Part shown: piece after piece, positions 1 through 9,049 of the stretch
How the letters are laid out: every line of letters begins with the position of its first letter
Position numbering within the stretch: the stretch's first letter is position 1
NCBI GenBank assembly: GCA_019683615.1
Contig: JADGIC010000001.1
Span: forward strand, 1-55,664
Length of the DNA: 55,664 nt
Direction: 5' to 3'
Source of the DNA: Alicyclobacillaceae bacterium
GTDB lineage: Bacteria; Bacillota; Bacilli; Alicyclobacillales; Alicyclobacillaceae
The notes under the pieces: generated by a model
Seen by the model: only the letters and a program-made list of their open reading frames with translations
Databases searched by the model: none
What the model was told of the DNA's origin: nothing
Program-made: the position numbers and the translations under genes

Positions 1-103
1 ACCGCTTCCTGAAATCACCAGGAATCCGCCTCAGGGCAGAGACGGGAACTTCTTTTGTGCCATTTTCACGGTAGACTCCGCCCATGCCGGGCGTACAACA
101 AGC

Positions 104-127
104 ACAGGCCAGGATCTCCTGGCCTGT
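104..127 (-). terminator. Hairpin terminator downstream of ftsZ
   Basis: A perfect inverted repeat with 10-11 bp arms (ACAGGCCAGG / CCTGGCCTGT) and a very short loop begins 13 nt after the ftsZ stop codon. The strand that would be transcribed has only a weak T-rich stretch after the stem, so it is a probable terminator for the dcw cluster but not a strong intrinsic one. Confidence 0.55.
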
Positions 128-139
128 GGCGAACGCTTC

Positions 140-1249
140 TCACCGATCCCGCATGAACCGCCCCTCCCGGCGGCGAAAGACGGTCGGTACATCCCACGAA
201 TTGGATGACGCGGCAGGTATGTCCTCGTACGCCGGCGTGCGAGGTGCCCGTGTGGCAGCCACCTGCTGCGCGGCGCTGTGGGACGAATGCTGAGGCTGAT
301 TGTCAAAGCCGGTGGCGATCACGGTCACGACGATTTCATCCTGCAAATCTGGGTTGATGACAGCCCCCACAATCAGGTTCACGTCCGGGTCGGCAGCGGC
401 AGACACGATGTCACCCGCCTCGTTGACCTCCCACAGGCTGAGGTTGGTGCCACCTGCCACCTGCATCAACACGCCGCGCGCCCCGTCGATGGAGGTTTCC
501 AACAGCGGACTGCAGATGGCCTTCTTCGCCGCCTCGGCGGCGCGGTTTTCGCCGCTGGCGACACCGATGCCCATCAGAGCCGACCCCCGTTCCGTCATGA
601 TCGCCTTCACATCCGCGAAATCCACGTTGATGAGGCCGGGTGTGGCAATCAGGTCGGAAATCCCCGACACGCCCTGGCGCAAGACGTTGTCCGCCTCCCG
701 GAACGCCTCCAGGACCGGCGTGTTGCGGTCGACAATCTCTAACAGGCGGTCGTTCGGGATGACGATGAGCGTGTCCACCTTTTCCTTCAGGTTCGCCACG
801 CCAATTTCCGCCTGTTGCATCCGGCGTTTTTGTTCGAACCGGAACGGCTTCGTGACGACGCCGACCGTGAGGGCGCCCAGTTCTTTCGCAATCTCGGCCA
901 CAATCGGTGCCGCCCCTGTGCCCGTGCCGCCGCCCATGCCGGCCGTCACAAACACCATGTCCGCCCCGCGCAACGCCTCCGCCAGCATCTCGCGGCTCTC
1001 TTCGGCTGCCTTCTTGCCAATCTCCGGATTGGCGCCGGCGCCCAACCCCCGCGTCAGCTTTTCGCCAATCTGCAGTTTCGTGGGCGCCTTCGACAACTGC
1101 AGCGCTTGCGCGTCTGTGTTGACCACGATGAACTCCACGCCCTGCACACCCGACTCAATCATCCGGTTGACGGCGTTGCACCCGCCTCCGCCGACCCCAA
1201 TCACCTTGATCCGTGCCAACGGCTCCGTTTCCATGTCAAACTCCAGCAT
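140..1249 (-). CDS. ftsZ: Cell division GTPase FtsZ
   Basis: Tubulin-like GTPase that polymerises into the cytoplasmic Z-ring and recruits the divisome. The 369-residue protein has the N-terminal GGGGCN loop (residues 20-25), the tubulin signature GGGTGTG (106-112) and the synergy (T7) loop NVDFADVK (208-215) that completes the GTPase site of the next subunit. A short variable linker leads to a C-terminal peptide containing DVPTVFRRR, the conserved tail that binds FtsA and other anchors. The ATG start gives the family N-terminus MLEF and follows a GGGGAGGAGC ribosome site. It is the last gene of the cluster, 85 nt after ftsA. Length and all key motifs are normal. Confidence 0.98.
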   Translation of the reverse strand: MLEFDMETEPLARIKVIGVGGGGCNAVNRMIESGVQGVEFIVVNTDAQALQLSKAPTKLQIGEKLTRGLGAGANPEIGKKAAEESREMLAEALRGADMVFVTAGMGGGTGTGAAPIVAEIAKELGALTVGVVTKPFRFEQKRRMQQAEIGVANLKEKVDTLIVIPNDRLLEIVDRNTPVLEAFREADNVLRQGVSGISDLIATPGLINVDFADVKAIMTERGSALMGIGVASGENRAAEAAKKAICSPLLETSIDGARGVLMQVAGGTNLSLWEVNEAGDIVSAAADPDVNLIVGAVINPDLQDEIVVTVIATGFDNQPQHSSHSAAQQVAATRAPRTPAYEDIPAASSNSWDVPTVFRRREGRFMRDR

Positions 1250-1334
1250 GGTTGCTCCTCCCCACCGCTATCGGGATGACGCCTCCGCAGACCCGGCGGT
1301 CCACTTGCACAGCGACTGCTTGGCGCTGCAACTG

Positions 1335-2564
1335 TCAGATGAAATCGCGGAACCAGTCTTTCAGGCGGGCGAACACCCCGCCACCCGTCTTTACCGGCCG
1401 CATGTGGTTCACCGACTCGGCGTGCGACATGCGCTGCGCGGAACGCAGCGCGTACGTGATCATCCCCACGCCGTTCACAAAGGACGGATCGCGCACGCCG
1501 AGGAACTCCGGCACCGCGATGCGGACGGGCCCACCCAGTTCGGCCGCGGCGAGTTCTCCCGCGCCTTGCATCGACACCAGGCCTCCGTGCAACACGAAAC
1601 CGCTCGGCAGGTCGTTGCTGTAGCCCATCTTTTCTATTTCCTTTCGCACCAACGAGAAAATCTCCTGCATGCGCGGCTCGATGATGGTGGCCAAGTCGTA
1701 CTGAGTGTACTCGACCTCTTGATTGCTGCCGATGCGCGGCACTTTGAAACGCTCGTTGTCCGAAGCCGCTTCCACCAGCGCACATCCGTGGCGGACTTTG
1801 ATCTGCTCGGCGGCAGCCGTGTTGGTACGCAGACAGATGGCAATGTCGTGGGTAACGTAGTCCCCGCCCATGGGGATGATGCTTGTCCCAACCAAAGCCC
1901 CTCGTTCGAACAGGGACACCGACGTCGCCCCGGCTCCCACGTCTACGAGAGCGACTCCCAGGTTCCGTTCGTCCGAGGACAGCGCCACCGTGCTGGCAGC
2001 CAGCGGCAACAGCACGAGGTTGGCCACTTCAATCCCCGCTTTCTCCACGCACCGGACGACGTTGTGGATGGCCGTTCGGCTGCCGGTGATGAGATACGCC
2101 TCGACCTCCAGCCTCACACCGAGCATGCCGCGCGGGTCGGTGATGCCGCGCAGGCCATCGACGACAAATTCCTTCGCCACAACGTCGATGATCTCCCGTT
2201 CCGGCGGCAGGGCGACAACGCGTGCCTGCTGCAGCACTCGTTCAACATCCTCGTCCCCAATCTCGCGGTCCGGCGACGACACCGCCACCACGCCGTGGCT
2301 GTTCTGAAGGTGAATATGATTCCCCGACACGCCCACGTACGCGGAGTGAATCTGGATGCCGACCATCCGCTCCGCGTGATCCACCGCCTCGCGAATGGAC
2401 TCCACTGTCAAATCTATGTCCACGATGGAACCGTGCCGGATGCCTTCACCTGAGGCGGATCCGACGCCGATCACGTTGATTCCGTTGCCGGCCGGTTCGC
2501 CAATGATGGCGCGCACCTTTGAAGTGCCAATATCCAAACTGACGATGTAATCTCCTTTGGCCAA
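1335..2564 (-). CDS. ftsA: Cell division actin-like ATPase FtsA
   Basis: Actin-family protein that tethers FtsZ to the membrane. The TTG start at 2564 is preferred over an upstream in-frame start because AGGAGG lies 10 nt upstream and the protein then begins MAKGDYIVSLDIGTSK, as in the family; this gives 409 residues. The phosphate-1 motif DIGTSKV is near residues 10-16, and a later VDVGAGATS motif matches phosphate-2. The protein ends in an amphipathic helix (FARLKDWFRDFI), the membrane-targeting sequence. Next to ftsZ in the canonical order. No defects seen. Confidence 0.96.
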   Translation of the reverse strand: MAKGDYIVSLDIGTSKVRAIIGEPAGNGINVIGVGSASGEGIRHGSIVDIDLTVESIREAVDHAERMVGIQIHSAYVGVSGNHIHLQNSHGVVAVSSPDREIGDEDVERVLQQARVVALPPEREIIDVVAKEFVVDGLRGITDPRGMLGVRLEVEAYLITGSRTAIHNVVRCVEKAGIEVANLVLLPLAASTVALSSDERNLGVALVDVGAGATSVSLFERGALVGTSIIPMGGDYVTHDIAICLRTNTAAAEQIKVRHGCALVEAASDNERFKVPRIGSNQEVEYTQYDLATIIEPRMQEIFSLVRKEIEKMGYSNDLPSGFVLHGGLVSMQGAGELAAAELGGPVRIAVPEFLGVRDPSFVNGVGMITYALRSAQRMSHAESVNHMRPVKTGGGVFARLKDWFRDFI

Positions 2565-2782
2565 ACGCGTGGCACCTCCTGTGGCCGCAGGCGTATAGCC
2601 TCCGCACCGAACCGCTGCGACGGCTCCGGCCGGGACCGCCGCAACATCCGGCCGGACGACGTCCCTCCGATCTGCGGACACAAATATTTCGCACTCTATT
2701 TCCACATGGCCGCGACACAATCCTCTTTGTCCAACCCGTTTTTCGCAAAGAAATTATGAGATCAGATCAGATCTGCTCCGCG

Positions 2783-3157
2783 TCACATCTGCTTCACGCC
2801 CGCCTGGGAACCCCGGCGTTTGCCCACCTTGCCCCACGCGATGCGCCGGATCACCGCGATATTTTGAAACAGCCTCACGCCAAACGCAACCACAGCGGCC
2901 AGGTACAGGTCAACCCCCAGCTGCACGCCGATGTACGCCAGCAGAGCGGCGACCAACGTGTTAAAGAAAAAGCCGGACAAAAACACGGCGTCGTCAAACG
3001 CCTTTTCGAGACTGGCCCGGATGCCGCCGAACACGGTGTCGAGGGCGGCGAGTATGGCGATCGACAGGTAACTTGAATACGCCAACGGTATCTGCACGTT
3101 CGACACAAAGCCGACCGCGACACCGACCAACAACCCCAACACGGGTAACCAGATCAC
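2783..3157 (-). CDS. sbp: Small basic protein Sbp (DUF1290 family)
   Basis: A 124-residue integral membrane protein of the DUF1290 family, always found near ftsA-ftsZ in Firmicutes; its exact function is unknown. Three to four hydrophobic segments are visible: one at the N-terminus (LPVLGLLVGVAVGF), one around SYLSIAILAAL and one around LVAALLAYIGV. The tail is basic (GKVGKRRGSQ). The GTG start at 3157 follows AAGGAGGT and forms a GTGA overlap with the stop of the upstream DUF881 gene, which implies translational coupling. A longer frame upstream exists but would overlap the DUF881 gene and lacks support. Confidence 0.85.
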   Translation of the reverse strand: MIWLPVLGLLVGVAVGFVSNVQIPLAYSSYLSIAILAALDTVFGGIRASLEKAFDDAVFLSGFFFNTLVAALLAYIGVQLGVDLYLAAVVAFGVRLFQNIAVIRRIAWGKVGKRRGSQAGVKQM

Positions 3158-3915
3158 GGGTGGCTGACCTCCTTCGCCCATTGCCCGGGCAACGATCCCC
3201 GATAAGCCGGCACCGTTACGCCGCGGGGACCTGGGTGCACCCGGATGACGCAATCCTCTTGCATCAGCTGCAACAGCGGAACGACATCATCAACCGTCAA
3301 AGCCGCGCGCATATGGTCCACGTCCCCGACCGCGGCAATGACGTACGGCGGCGTCACCGGGTAGGTGTTCACCTGGAGGGTGGTGGTACCGCTGAGATTG
3401 GTCACCAACCGGATTGAGGAAGTCGTCACCAACCGTTGCCCGTTGATGCTGATGGCCTCAGCGCCGTTCGCAAACAGGTCGTTCACAATCTGCGACAAGA
3501 TCTGGTCCGACTCTTGCTGAAATTGGCCGGCGTATTCCTGATTAAAGGGCAACTTGGGGTCGTCCCGAATCTCCACGGTGATGCCCGGGCCACTGACCGG
3601 AGTCAGCCCGGCCTGCGCCGCCACACTGCGGGCGTCGCGCTCCAACGCCCGGCGCATGTCGGCGTCGCTGCCCTCGGCCGCTTTGAACTGGGCGAGCGCC
3701 GCACTTTGGCGGGCGATGTCGGACATGATGGTCTTGTGTTCTGCGGACAACTCCACGAGTTCCGACCGCAGGTCGAGATAGCTGGCCAACCCCGATTCTG
3801 TTGTGTTGTTCGGACGGTTGGTGATCTGCACCGTCAACATGAAACCCAAGATGGCGGCGATACCGGTGAGGTACCAGACCAGCCGAGGGTTGCGGCGTTT
3901 GGCCTCGCCGTCCAT
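3154..3915 (-). CDS. DUF881 family protein (second copy, YlxX/YlxW-like)
   Basis: Single-pass membrane protein of the DUF881 family, which sits between divIB and ftsA in Bacillus (ylxW/ylxX); biochemical role not established. It has one N-terminal membrane helix (LVWYLTGIAAILGFMLTV), a coiled-coil-like stretch, then the DUF881 domain with the recognisable SGPGITVEIRDD and NDLFANGAEAISINGQR blocks. The ATG at 3915 was chosen because GGGGGAGG sits 5 nt upstream; an alternative ATG at 3933 would overlap the preceding stop as ATGA but has no spaced ribosome site. Coupled by overlap to the downstream sbp. About 31% of the residues align by eye with the adjacent DUF881 copy, suggesting tandem duplication. 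Confidence 0.85.
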   Translation of the reverse strand: MDGEAKRRNPRLVWYLTGIAAILGFMLTVQITNRPNNTTESGLASYLDLRSELVELSAEHKTIMSDIARQSAALAQFKAAEGSDADMRRALERDARSVAAQAGLTPVSGPGITVEIRDDPKLPFNQEYAGQFQQESDQILSQIVNDLFANGAEAISINGQRLVTTSSIRLVTNLSGTTTLQVNTYPVTPPYVIAAVGDVDHMRAALTVDDVVPLLQLMQEDCVIRVHPGPRGVTVPAYRGSLPGQWAKEVSHP

Positions 3916-3929
3916 GACGTCCTCCCCCC

Positions 3930-4649
3930 TCATCCCCCTGCGGGCGGCCCCGCGGAAGTCGGCACGCTGGTGAACGCCGGCATCGTGATGGAGGTTTCGA
4001 CCTGTGGATCGGATACGTTCAAGCCGCGGGCGCGCAGGGCGTCGAGGATACCGCCCTGCGTCTCAAGGGCGGACCGCAAGGCCTGTGGGTCACCAATTGC
4101 CTCAATCAAGAACGGCGCGCCAATCCGGTGGTCGTTGATGCGCACCACCGGCCCGGTGCAGTAAATCCCCGACGTTGCCACCACCCGGTAGCCGTTGATG
4201 GAGACCGCCTCGGCACCAGCGGTGAACAGTTCGTTGATCACCTGCCGTACATCCCAGTCGTGCGTCAGCACTTTCTCTGTGTCGGCACCTTGCCCGTCCA
4301 TCAGCGTGACGGCGATACCAGGGCCGGTTACCGGCGTCGCCCCGGACAAGATGCGCTCCGCCTGCAGCCGCCGCTGCAGCGCCTGCAGCTGGGCATTGCG
4401 TCCAGCCGACCTGCGTTCGTACGCCGACAATTCGGCGGTGATTTGGGCCAACCGATGCTCTGCTTTGGCATTGGCCTCCTTGAGCGCAGTGACTTGCGAG
4501 GACAGCCGGCGCACATCCGGATCCGCGTCAGACCAGGCCGCGCTGGTTCGATTCTCGGCGGTGCCGCGGTACTGCAGGGCAATCATGAAGCCCAGCACCA
4601 TCGACACAACGGTCAGCGACAGGGACAGTTTCACACGTGTCCGCGTCAT
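3930..4649 (-). CDS. DUF881 family protein (first copy, YlxW/YlxX-like)
   Basis: 239-residue membrane-anchored DUF881 protein. There is an N-terminal transmembrane helix (LSLTVVSMVLGFMIAL), a charged coiled-coil region (about residues 47-95, rich in Q, E and R) and the domain blocks VTGPGIAVTLMDG and NELFTAGAEAVSINGYR, matching the copy downstream. The start overlaps the divIB stop as ATGA at 4646-4649, with GAAGGAGGGG inside divIB as ribosome site, so the two genes are probably translationally coupled. The position inside the dcw cluster links it to division or wall synthesis; the family function is otherwise unknown. Confidence 0.87.
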   Translation of the reverse strand: MTRTRVKLSLSLTVVSMVLGFMIALQYRGTAENRTSAAWSDADPDVRRLSSQVTALKEANAKAEHRLAQITAELSAYERRSAGRNAQLQALQRRLQAERILSGATPVTGPGIAVTLMDGQGADTEKVLTHDWDVRQVINELFTAGAEAVSINGYRVVATSGIYCTGPVVRINDHRIGAPFLIEAIGDPQALRSALETQGGILDALRARGLNVSDPQVETSITMPAFTSVPTSAGPPAGG

Positions 4650-5551
4650 CGTGTCCCCTCCTTCGGCGGGGCCGGCCCGGCCGCCGAGTTTCCCAATGGA
4701 GCGTACCGGTAGGGTGGCACCCCGGTCATGTCGATGACACCTGGCGGATAGCCTCTGCCCGAGAAGTATTGAATGGCAGACTGGGCGTCACGGATGCGAT
4801 TCGACAGGTCCTCCACGCGACACTGCACCACGAAGTGGTTCCCCAAGTAAAGTGAGGCAATCCCGAAGCGATCCAGGTGAATTTCCGACACGTCCTGCAG
4901 TATGGACATAGGTATTTCTTGCAGCTGCCGGCAGACGGCCGGTACGTACGGATTCGCCGGCGGCTTTCCGGATTGTACCCGGTCCATCGCGCCTGCGCCC
5001 ACTTCTGGCGACGCCACCGGGTCCGCACTGACCACCGGCCAGCGAAACCCTTCAGCCGCGTCCAACTCCCCATACACGACACCGTCTGCCAACAGGCGGT
5101 AAAACCGGCCGCCACTCTCGTACACCGCGACCACCGGCCGCTCCCGTACGGCGAGGGCGACTTTGCCGTGCCAATAGTCGACGTCCACCTGCACGGTGTC
5201 AACGACAGGCTCCTTCGCCACCACCGCGCGCCGGATCCGGGCGGGGCTGACTTGCCACAGGCTGAGCCCCTTGCCAATACCCGCGTCACTGAGGATGCGC
5301 TGCGACGGCACAGTGGCATTGCCAGACACGACAATCGTACGCACGCGCGCCAGCGGGGATTCCATGAAGCCGACAAAGCCGAGGAAAACAAAAAACAGCA
5401 CCACGCAGATTCGCGCCGTTTGTGAGCCAGGGTCTGCGCCGGGCCGCGTCTGGACATGCAACCGCTTGTCCCCCCAAGGATCATCCGTGGCCTCGGACGC
5501 AAACGAAGGCGGTGGAATGTACCGCACCGCCTTCTGGCGTCGAGGACGCAC
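4646..5551 (-). CDS. divIB: Cell division protein DivIB/FtsQ
   Basis: Bitopic divisome protein that forms a complex with FtsL and DivIC and regulates septal peptidoglycan synthesis. The 301-residue protein has a cytoplasmic N-terminus of about 45 residues, one membrane helix (ICVVLFFVFLGFVGF), then an extracellular POTRA domain starting around VRTIVVSGNATVP and a beta domain with YWHGKVALAVRERPVVAVYE. The tail is proline/alanine rich. The GTG start at 5551 has only a weak ribosome site (GGAGC is about 30 nt upstream), so the precise start is uncertain; another GTG lies seven codons downstream. It begins 33 nt after murA and overlaps the DUF881 gene by 4 bp. Confidence 0.9.
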   Translation of the reverse strand: MRPRRQKAVRYIPPPSFASEATDDPWGDKRLHVQTRPGADPGSQTARICVVLFFVFLGFVGFMESPLARVRTIVVSGNATVPSQRILSDAGIGKGLSLWQVSPARIRRAVVAKEPVVDTVQVDVDYWHGKVALAVRERPVVAVYESGGRFYRLLADGVVYGELDAAEGFRWPVVSADPVASPEVGAGAMDRVQSGKPPANPYVPAVCRQLQEIPMSILQDVSEIHLDRFGIASLYLGNHFVVQCRVEDLSNRIRDAQSAIQYFSGRGYPPGVIDMTGVPPYRYAPLGNSAAGPAPPKEGTR

Positions 5552-5584
5552 ACAAGTGTTGGTCGCCCGGTCCCGCGCTCCGCA

Positions 5585-6850
5585 TCAGGCGGACGGCCCG
5601 CCGCGCAAGCGGACAATGTCGGCTCCCAGGTCGCGCAGGTACACATCGACCTGTTGATAGCCGCGGTCGATGTGGTGCAGCCCCTCAACCCGGGTCACCC
5701 CTTCAGCCATCAGCCCCGCAATCACAAGCGCAGCACCGCCGCGCAAGTCCGTGCACTCCACCGCAGCGCCCGATAACCGCGGTACCCCGCGCACCACGGC
5801 CGCCCGCAGGTCGACGGTGATGTCGGCGCCCATCCGCAACAGTTCGTTCACGTGCTTGAAGCGGGCTTCAAACACGTTTTCGCGGATCACGCTGGTGCCC
5901 TCGGCCGTGGTCATCATCGCCATCAAAGGTGCCTGCAGGTCCGTGGGGAACCCCGGGTACGGCGCGGTGCGCACGTCCACGGCGCGGTAGCCGTCCGGAC
6001 ATTCAACACTGATTATATCACGCTCGCTCTCCACCCGCACACCGGCGTCGCGCAGCTTACCCAACAGCGCGTTCAAGTGGTCAGGGCGCACGCCGCTCAC
6101 GGTAACTCCGCCGCGGGTGGCCGCCGCGGCAATCAGAATGGTGCCGGCCACAATGCGGTCCGGGATAATTCGGTACACACACCCGTGCAGGTGGTGCACG
6201 CCGCGAATGACGATGCGGCTCTCGCCCGCTCCTTCAATCTCTGCGCCGCAGCGGCTGAGAAAATTGGCGAGATCGACAATCTCCGGCTCGCGCGCCGCGT
6301 TCTCCAGAACGGTGACACCGTCCGCGAGAGCCGCGGCCATAATCAGGTTCTCCGTGGCCCCGACGCTGGGAAAATCCAGCGTGATGGACGCGCCGTACAG
6401 CCGGCCCGACAGGCACCGAATGAACCCGTGCCTTTCCTCAATAGCCGCCCCCAGCAGGCGCATCCCACGCAGATGGTAGTCGATGGGGCGCTGACCGATG
6501 ACGCACCCGCCCGGTTTTGACACGCACACCTCCCCGAAGCGAGCCAACAGCGGTCCCATTAAAAAGATGGAACTGCGCATCTTCTTCATCAAATCGGACG
6601 GCACGTTTGTATGGGCAATCGCCCTCGGGTCCACTGTGATCCGGTCCCCGTCGCGCTCCACGCGCGCGCCCAAGCTGCGCAGAATATCCGTCATGACGCG
6701 GACATCCTCGAGCTCTGGCACACCTTCGATAACGCACGTCTCCTCTGCCATCACAGTCGCCGCGAGAATCGGCAAAGCCGCGTTCTTCGCCCCGTACACG
6801 CGTGTTTCGCCGCGAAGCGGACGCCCGCCGCGAATCTCAAACGCGTCCAC
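5585..6850 (-). CDS. murA: UDP-N-acetylglucosamine 1-carboxyvinyltransferase MurA
   Basis: Cytoplasmic enzyme of the first committed step of peptidoglycan synthesis: it transfers enolpyruvate from PEP to UDP-GlcNAc. The 421-residue EPSP-synthase-fold protein has the substrate residues K22-N23 in GAKNAAL and the catalytic cysteine C116 in PGGCVIGQRPID (C115 of E. coli), the residue modified by fosfomycin. The GTG start at 6850 follows GGGAGGTGA; a longer frame is not supported. It lies 4 nt after the murB stop and 33 nt before divIB. In B. subtilis the equivalent slot between murB and divIB is empty and murA copies are elsewhere. No sequence defects. Confidence 0.97.
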   Translation of the reverse strand: MDAFEIRGGRPLRGETRVYGAKNAALPILAATVMAEETCVIEGVPELEDVRVMTDILRSLGARVERDGDRITVDPRAIAHTNVPSDLMKKMRSSIFLMGPLLARFGEVCVSKPGGCVIGQRPIDYHLRGMRLLGAAIEERHGFIRCLSGRLYGASITLDFPSVGATENLIMAAALADGVTVLENAAREPEIVDLANFLSRCGAEIEGAGESRIVIRGVHHLHGCVYRIIPDRIVAGTILIAAAATRGGVTVSGVRPDHLNALLGKLRDAGVRVESERDIISVECPDGYRAVDVRTAPYPGFPTDLQAPLMAMMTTAEGTSVIRENVFEARFKHVNELLRMGADITVDLRAAVVRGVPRLSGAAVECTDLRGGAALVIAGLMAEGVTRVEGLHHIDRGYQQVDVYLRDLGADIVRLRGGPSA

Positions 6851-6854
6851 ACCC

Positions 6855-7778
6855 TCACCTCCCTGAGGCCGGTTCCCCCACAATCCGGACCTCAGTTTCG
6901 AGTTCGACGCCGAACTCTCGTCGTACGGTTTCCTGGGCGTGACGCATGAGCCACAGCACGTCGGAAGCGGTCGCCCGGCCGAGGTTCACAATGAAATTGG
7001 CGTGCTTTTCACTGATCTGCGCATCGCCGCGGCGCAACCCTTTCAACCCGACCTGCTCGATGAGGAATCCGGCGTGGGTGCCGGCCGGGTTCCGGAACAC
7101 CGACCCACAGTTGGGGAGAGACAGCGGTTGCGTGCCTGCACGGCGGAGCGACCACGCCCTGACCTTCTTCAGCATCTCGGCCTTGTCTCCCGGTTCCAGC
7201 CGGAAGCTGGCAGCCACCACAATCATCGGGTGATCCTTCAGCACGCTGTAGCGATAACCAAATTTCAGGTCCGCGTTGCTGAGACGGTGGATGGAGCCGT
7301 ATTCATCCATGACCTCCGCCCATTCCAAGACGTCTTTCGTCTCCCCGCCGTGAGCGCCGGCGTTCATCATCACGGCCCCACCCACGGTGCCCGGGATGCC
7401 GGTGGCAAACTCCATCCCCCGGAGGTGGTGGCGAATCGCAATGTGCGCGGCGGACACGTACGAACGGCCGGAGAGGGCCACCAACCGGCGTCCCTGCACA
7501 ACGGCGTGCGAAAAGTTGTCCCCCAGCTTGATGACCACGCCGCGAAACCCGCCGTCCAAGACCAGCAGGTTCGAGCCGCGGCCAATCGCCATCCAGGGCA
7601 TGCCGAGTTCACGCGCAGCCGCAACTGCACCCCGCAGCTCGTCGACGCTCTGCGGACACACCAACACGTCCGCCGGGCCTCCAATCCGCCAGGTGGTGTG
7701 CAGGGCCAATGGCTCGTTCAACTTCACTTGGGCGACACCGTGGTCGCGAAAAACGTCCAGGATGGTGGCAGATGGCAT
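6855..7778 (-). CDS. murB: UDP-N-acetylenolpyruvoylglucosamine reductase MurB
   Basis: FAD-dependent cytoplasmic reductase that uses NADPH to turn the MurA product into UDP-MurNAc. The 307-residue protein shows the FAD-binding blocks GRGSNLLV and GIPGTVGGAVMMNAGA, the substrate YRYS motif and the GSVFRNP motif carrying the serine proton donor, followed by SEKHANFIVN, a type II MurB arrangement. The ATG at 7778 follows CGGAGGGACACC. Located between murG (116 nt upstream) and murA, so two consecutive steps are encoded side by side. Confidence 0.97.
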   Translation of the reverse strand: MPSATILDVFRDHGVAQVKLNEPLALHTTWRIGGPADVLVCPQSVDELRGAVAAARELGMPWMAIGRGSNLLVLDGGFRGVVIKLGDNFSHAVVQGRRLVALSGRSYVSAAHIAIRHHLRGMEFATGIPGTVGGAVMMNAGAHGGETKDVLEWAEVMDEYGSIHRLSNADLKFGYRYSVLKDHPMIVVAASFRLEPGDKAEMLKKVRAWSLRRAGTQPLSLPNCGSVFRNPAGTHAGFLIEQVGLKGLRRGDAQISEKHANFIVNLGRATASDVLWLMRHAQETVRREFGVELETEVRIVGEPASGR

Positions 7779-7895
7779 GGTGTCCCTCCGACGTCCGCCT
7801 GTGCTGCTGACCACTGCCCGCGCCCAGGTCCGTACGGCATCTTATGGTGCGGGTGTGGGGATGGTGATTGCCCCGGGTCACAGTCAATCTGCCGG

Positions 7896-9005
7896 TTAGG
7901 GGACGGTACGGCGCATCGCAGCCATCACCACCTCGTACAGCCGGTCGACGGCGTCAGGGGTTGCCAGCGCTCGCGCGGCGTGCCGCATCGGAGCCGCGCT
8001 GCCGCCGTCCAGCAAATCGCTGAGTTCGTCCCACAACCGCTGAGGCGTCAAGTCGCTTTCCCGGATCATCCGCGCCGCCCCTCTCTCCGCCAGCCGGCGA
8101 GCGTTTTCTTCCTGGTGGTTGTCCGTGACGAACGGCGACGGAATCAACACCGCCGCCACGCCCAAGGCACAGATTTCGGCCAGCGTGGCACCGCCCGCCC
8201 GCGTGATGACCACGTCGGCGGCCGACATCACCTGCGGCATGTCGTACAGAAACGGAACGACCCGCACGTTGTCCGGGCGAGTTGACAAACGGGAGGCAAT
8301 GCGCTCGTGGTGAGCTTCACCGGTGACATACAGAAATTGCCATTTAGGCCGCGTCCGAAAGCGCGGAATCAGTTCGACGACCACTTCGTTGACCGTCTCC
8401 GCACCGCGGCTGCCTGCAAAGCAGAGGATCAGTTTCTTCGCGGGGTCAATGCGGTGACGGGCTAAGGCCTCCGCAACTTCCTCCCGGGTCACCCGCGCCG
8501 CCTCACTGGCCCGCGGATTCCCGGTCACGACCACGCGCTTGGCAGCCGCGAAGTACGGTTCGCTTCCCGGAAACGAGACGGCTACGGCTGCCACCCACCG
8601 CGCACACAGGCGGTTGGTCAACCCGGGCCGCGCATTCGCCTCCCAAACCACCGCAGGAATGCCGAGTCGGTGGGCGGCGAACACGACAGGCAGGGTCACA
8701 TAACCACCCGTGCCGACAACCACGTCGGGATCAAAGCGCCGCAGCAAGCCCAGTGCACGCCGGTACCCGCGGTAAGTCGTCACCGCCGTGCGCAGCGCCG
8801 ACCAACTGAGCTGGCGCTTCAGCCCGGCCGCCGGGATCTGTTCCATGGGCAGACCTGACCGCTCCACCAACGTCCGCTCCAACCCGCGCTCACCGCCGAT
8901 GTACAACACCTGGGCGTCCGGATGGAGGCGCTGCACGTGTGCCCAAAGCGTCAACGCCGGATAAATGTGTCCGCCCGTTCCGCCTCCGGTCAGGAGGATC
9001 CGCAT
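7896..9005 (-). CDS. murG: UDP-GlcNAc transferase MurG (lipid II synthase)
   Basis: Membrane-associated GT-B glycosyltransferase that adds GlcNAc to lipid I to give lipid II on the inner face of the membrane. The 369-residue protein starts MRILLTGGGTGGHIYPAL, with the donor/acceptor glycine-rich loop GTGGH, a second Rossmann domain opening with ILCFAGSRGAE, and the UDP-GlcNAc binding block TRAGGATLAEICALG. The ATG at 9005 follows GAGGTGGTGGC; upstream extensions would overlap the spoVE/ftsW gene without support. Gap of 44 nt to the upstream gene and 117 nt to murB. Confidence 0.97.
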   Translation of the reverse strand: MRILLTGGGTGGHIYPALTLWAHVQRLHPDAQVLYIGGERGLERTLVERSGLPMEQIPAAGLKRQLSWSALRTAVTTYRGYRRALGLLRRFDPDVVVGTGGYVTLPVVFAAHRLGIPAVVWEANARPGLTNRLCARWVAAVAVSFPGSEPYFAAAKRVVVTGNPRASEAARVTREEVAEALARHRIDPAKKLILCFAGSRGAETVNEVVVELIPRFRTRPKWQFLYVTGEAHHERIASRLSTRPDNVRVVPFLYDMPQVMSAADVVITRAGGATLAEICALGVAAVLIPSPFVTDNHQEENARRLAERGAARMIRESDLTPQRLWDELSDLLDGGSAAPMRHAARALATPDAVDRLYEVVMAAMRRTVP

Positions 9006-9049
9006 GCCACCACCTCGTGTGTTCGGCCGGCGCGGAGCGCGCCGCACCG

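Noticed and set aside
300-2453. 717-codon open frame on the plus strand opposite ftsZ and ftsA
   Set aside because: It is the antisense shadow of two certain genes in GC-rich DNA; low-complexity product, no ribosome site and no domain.
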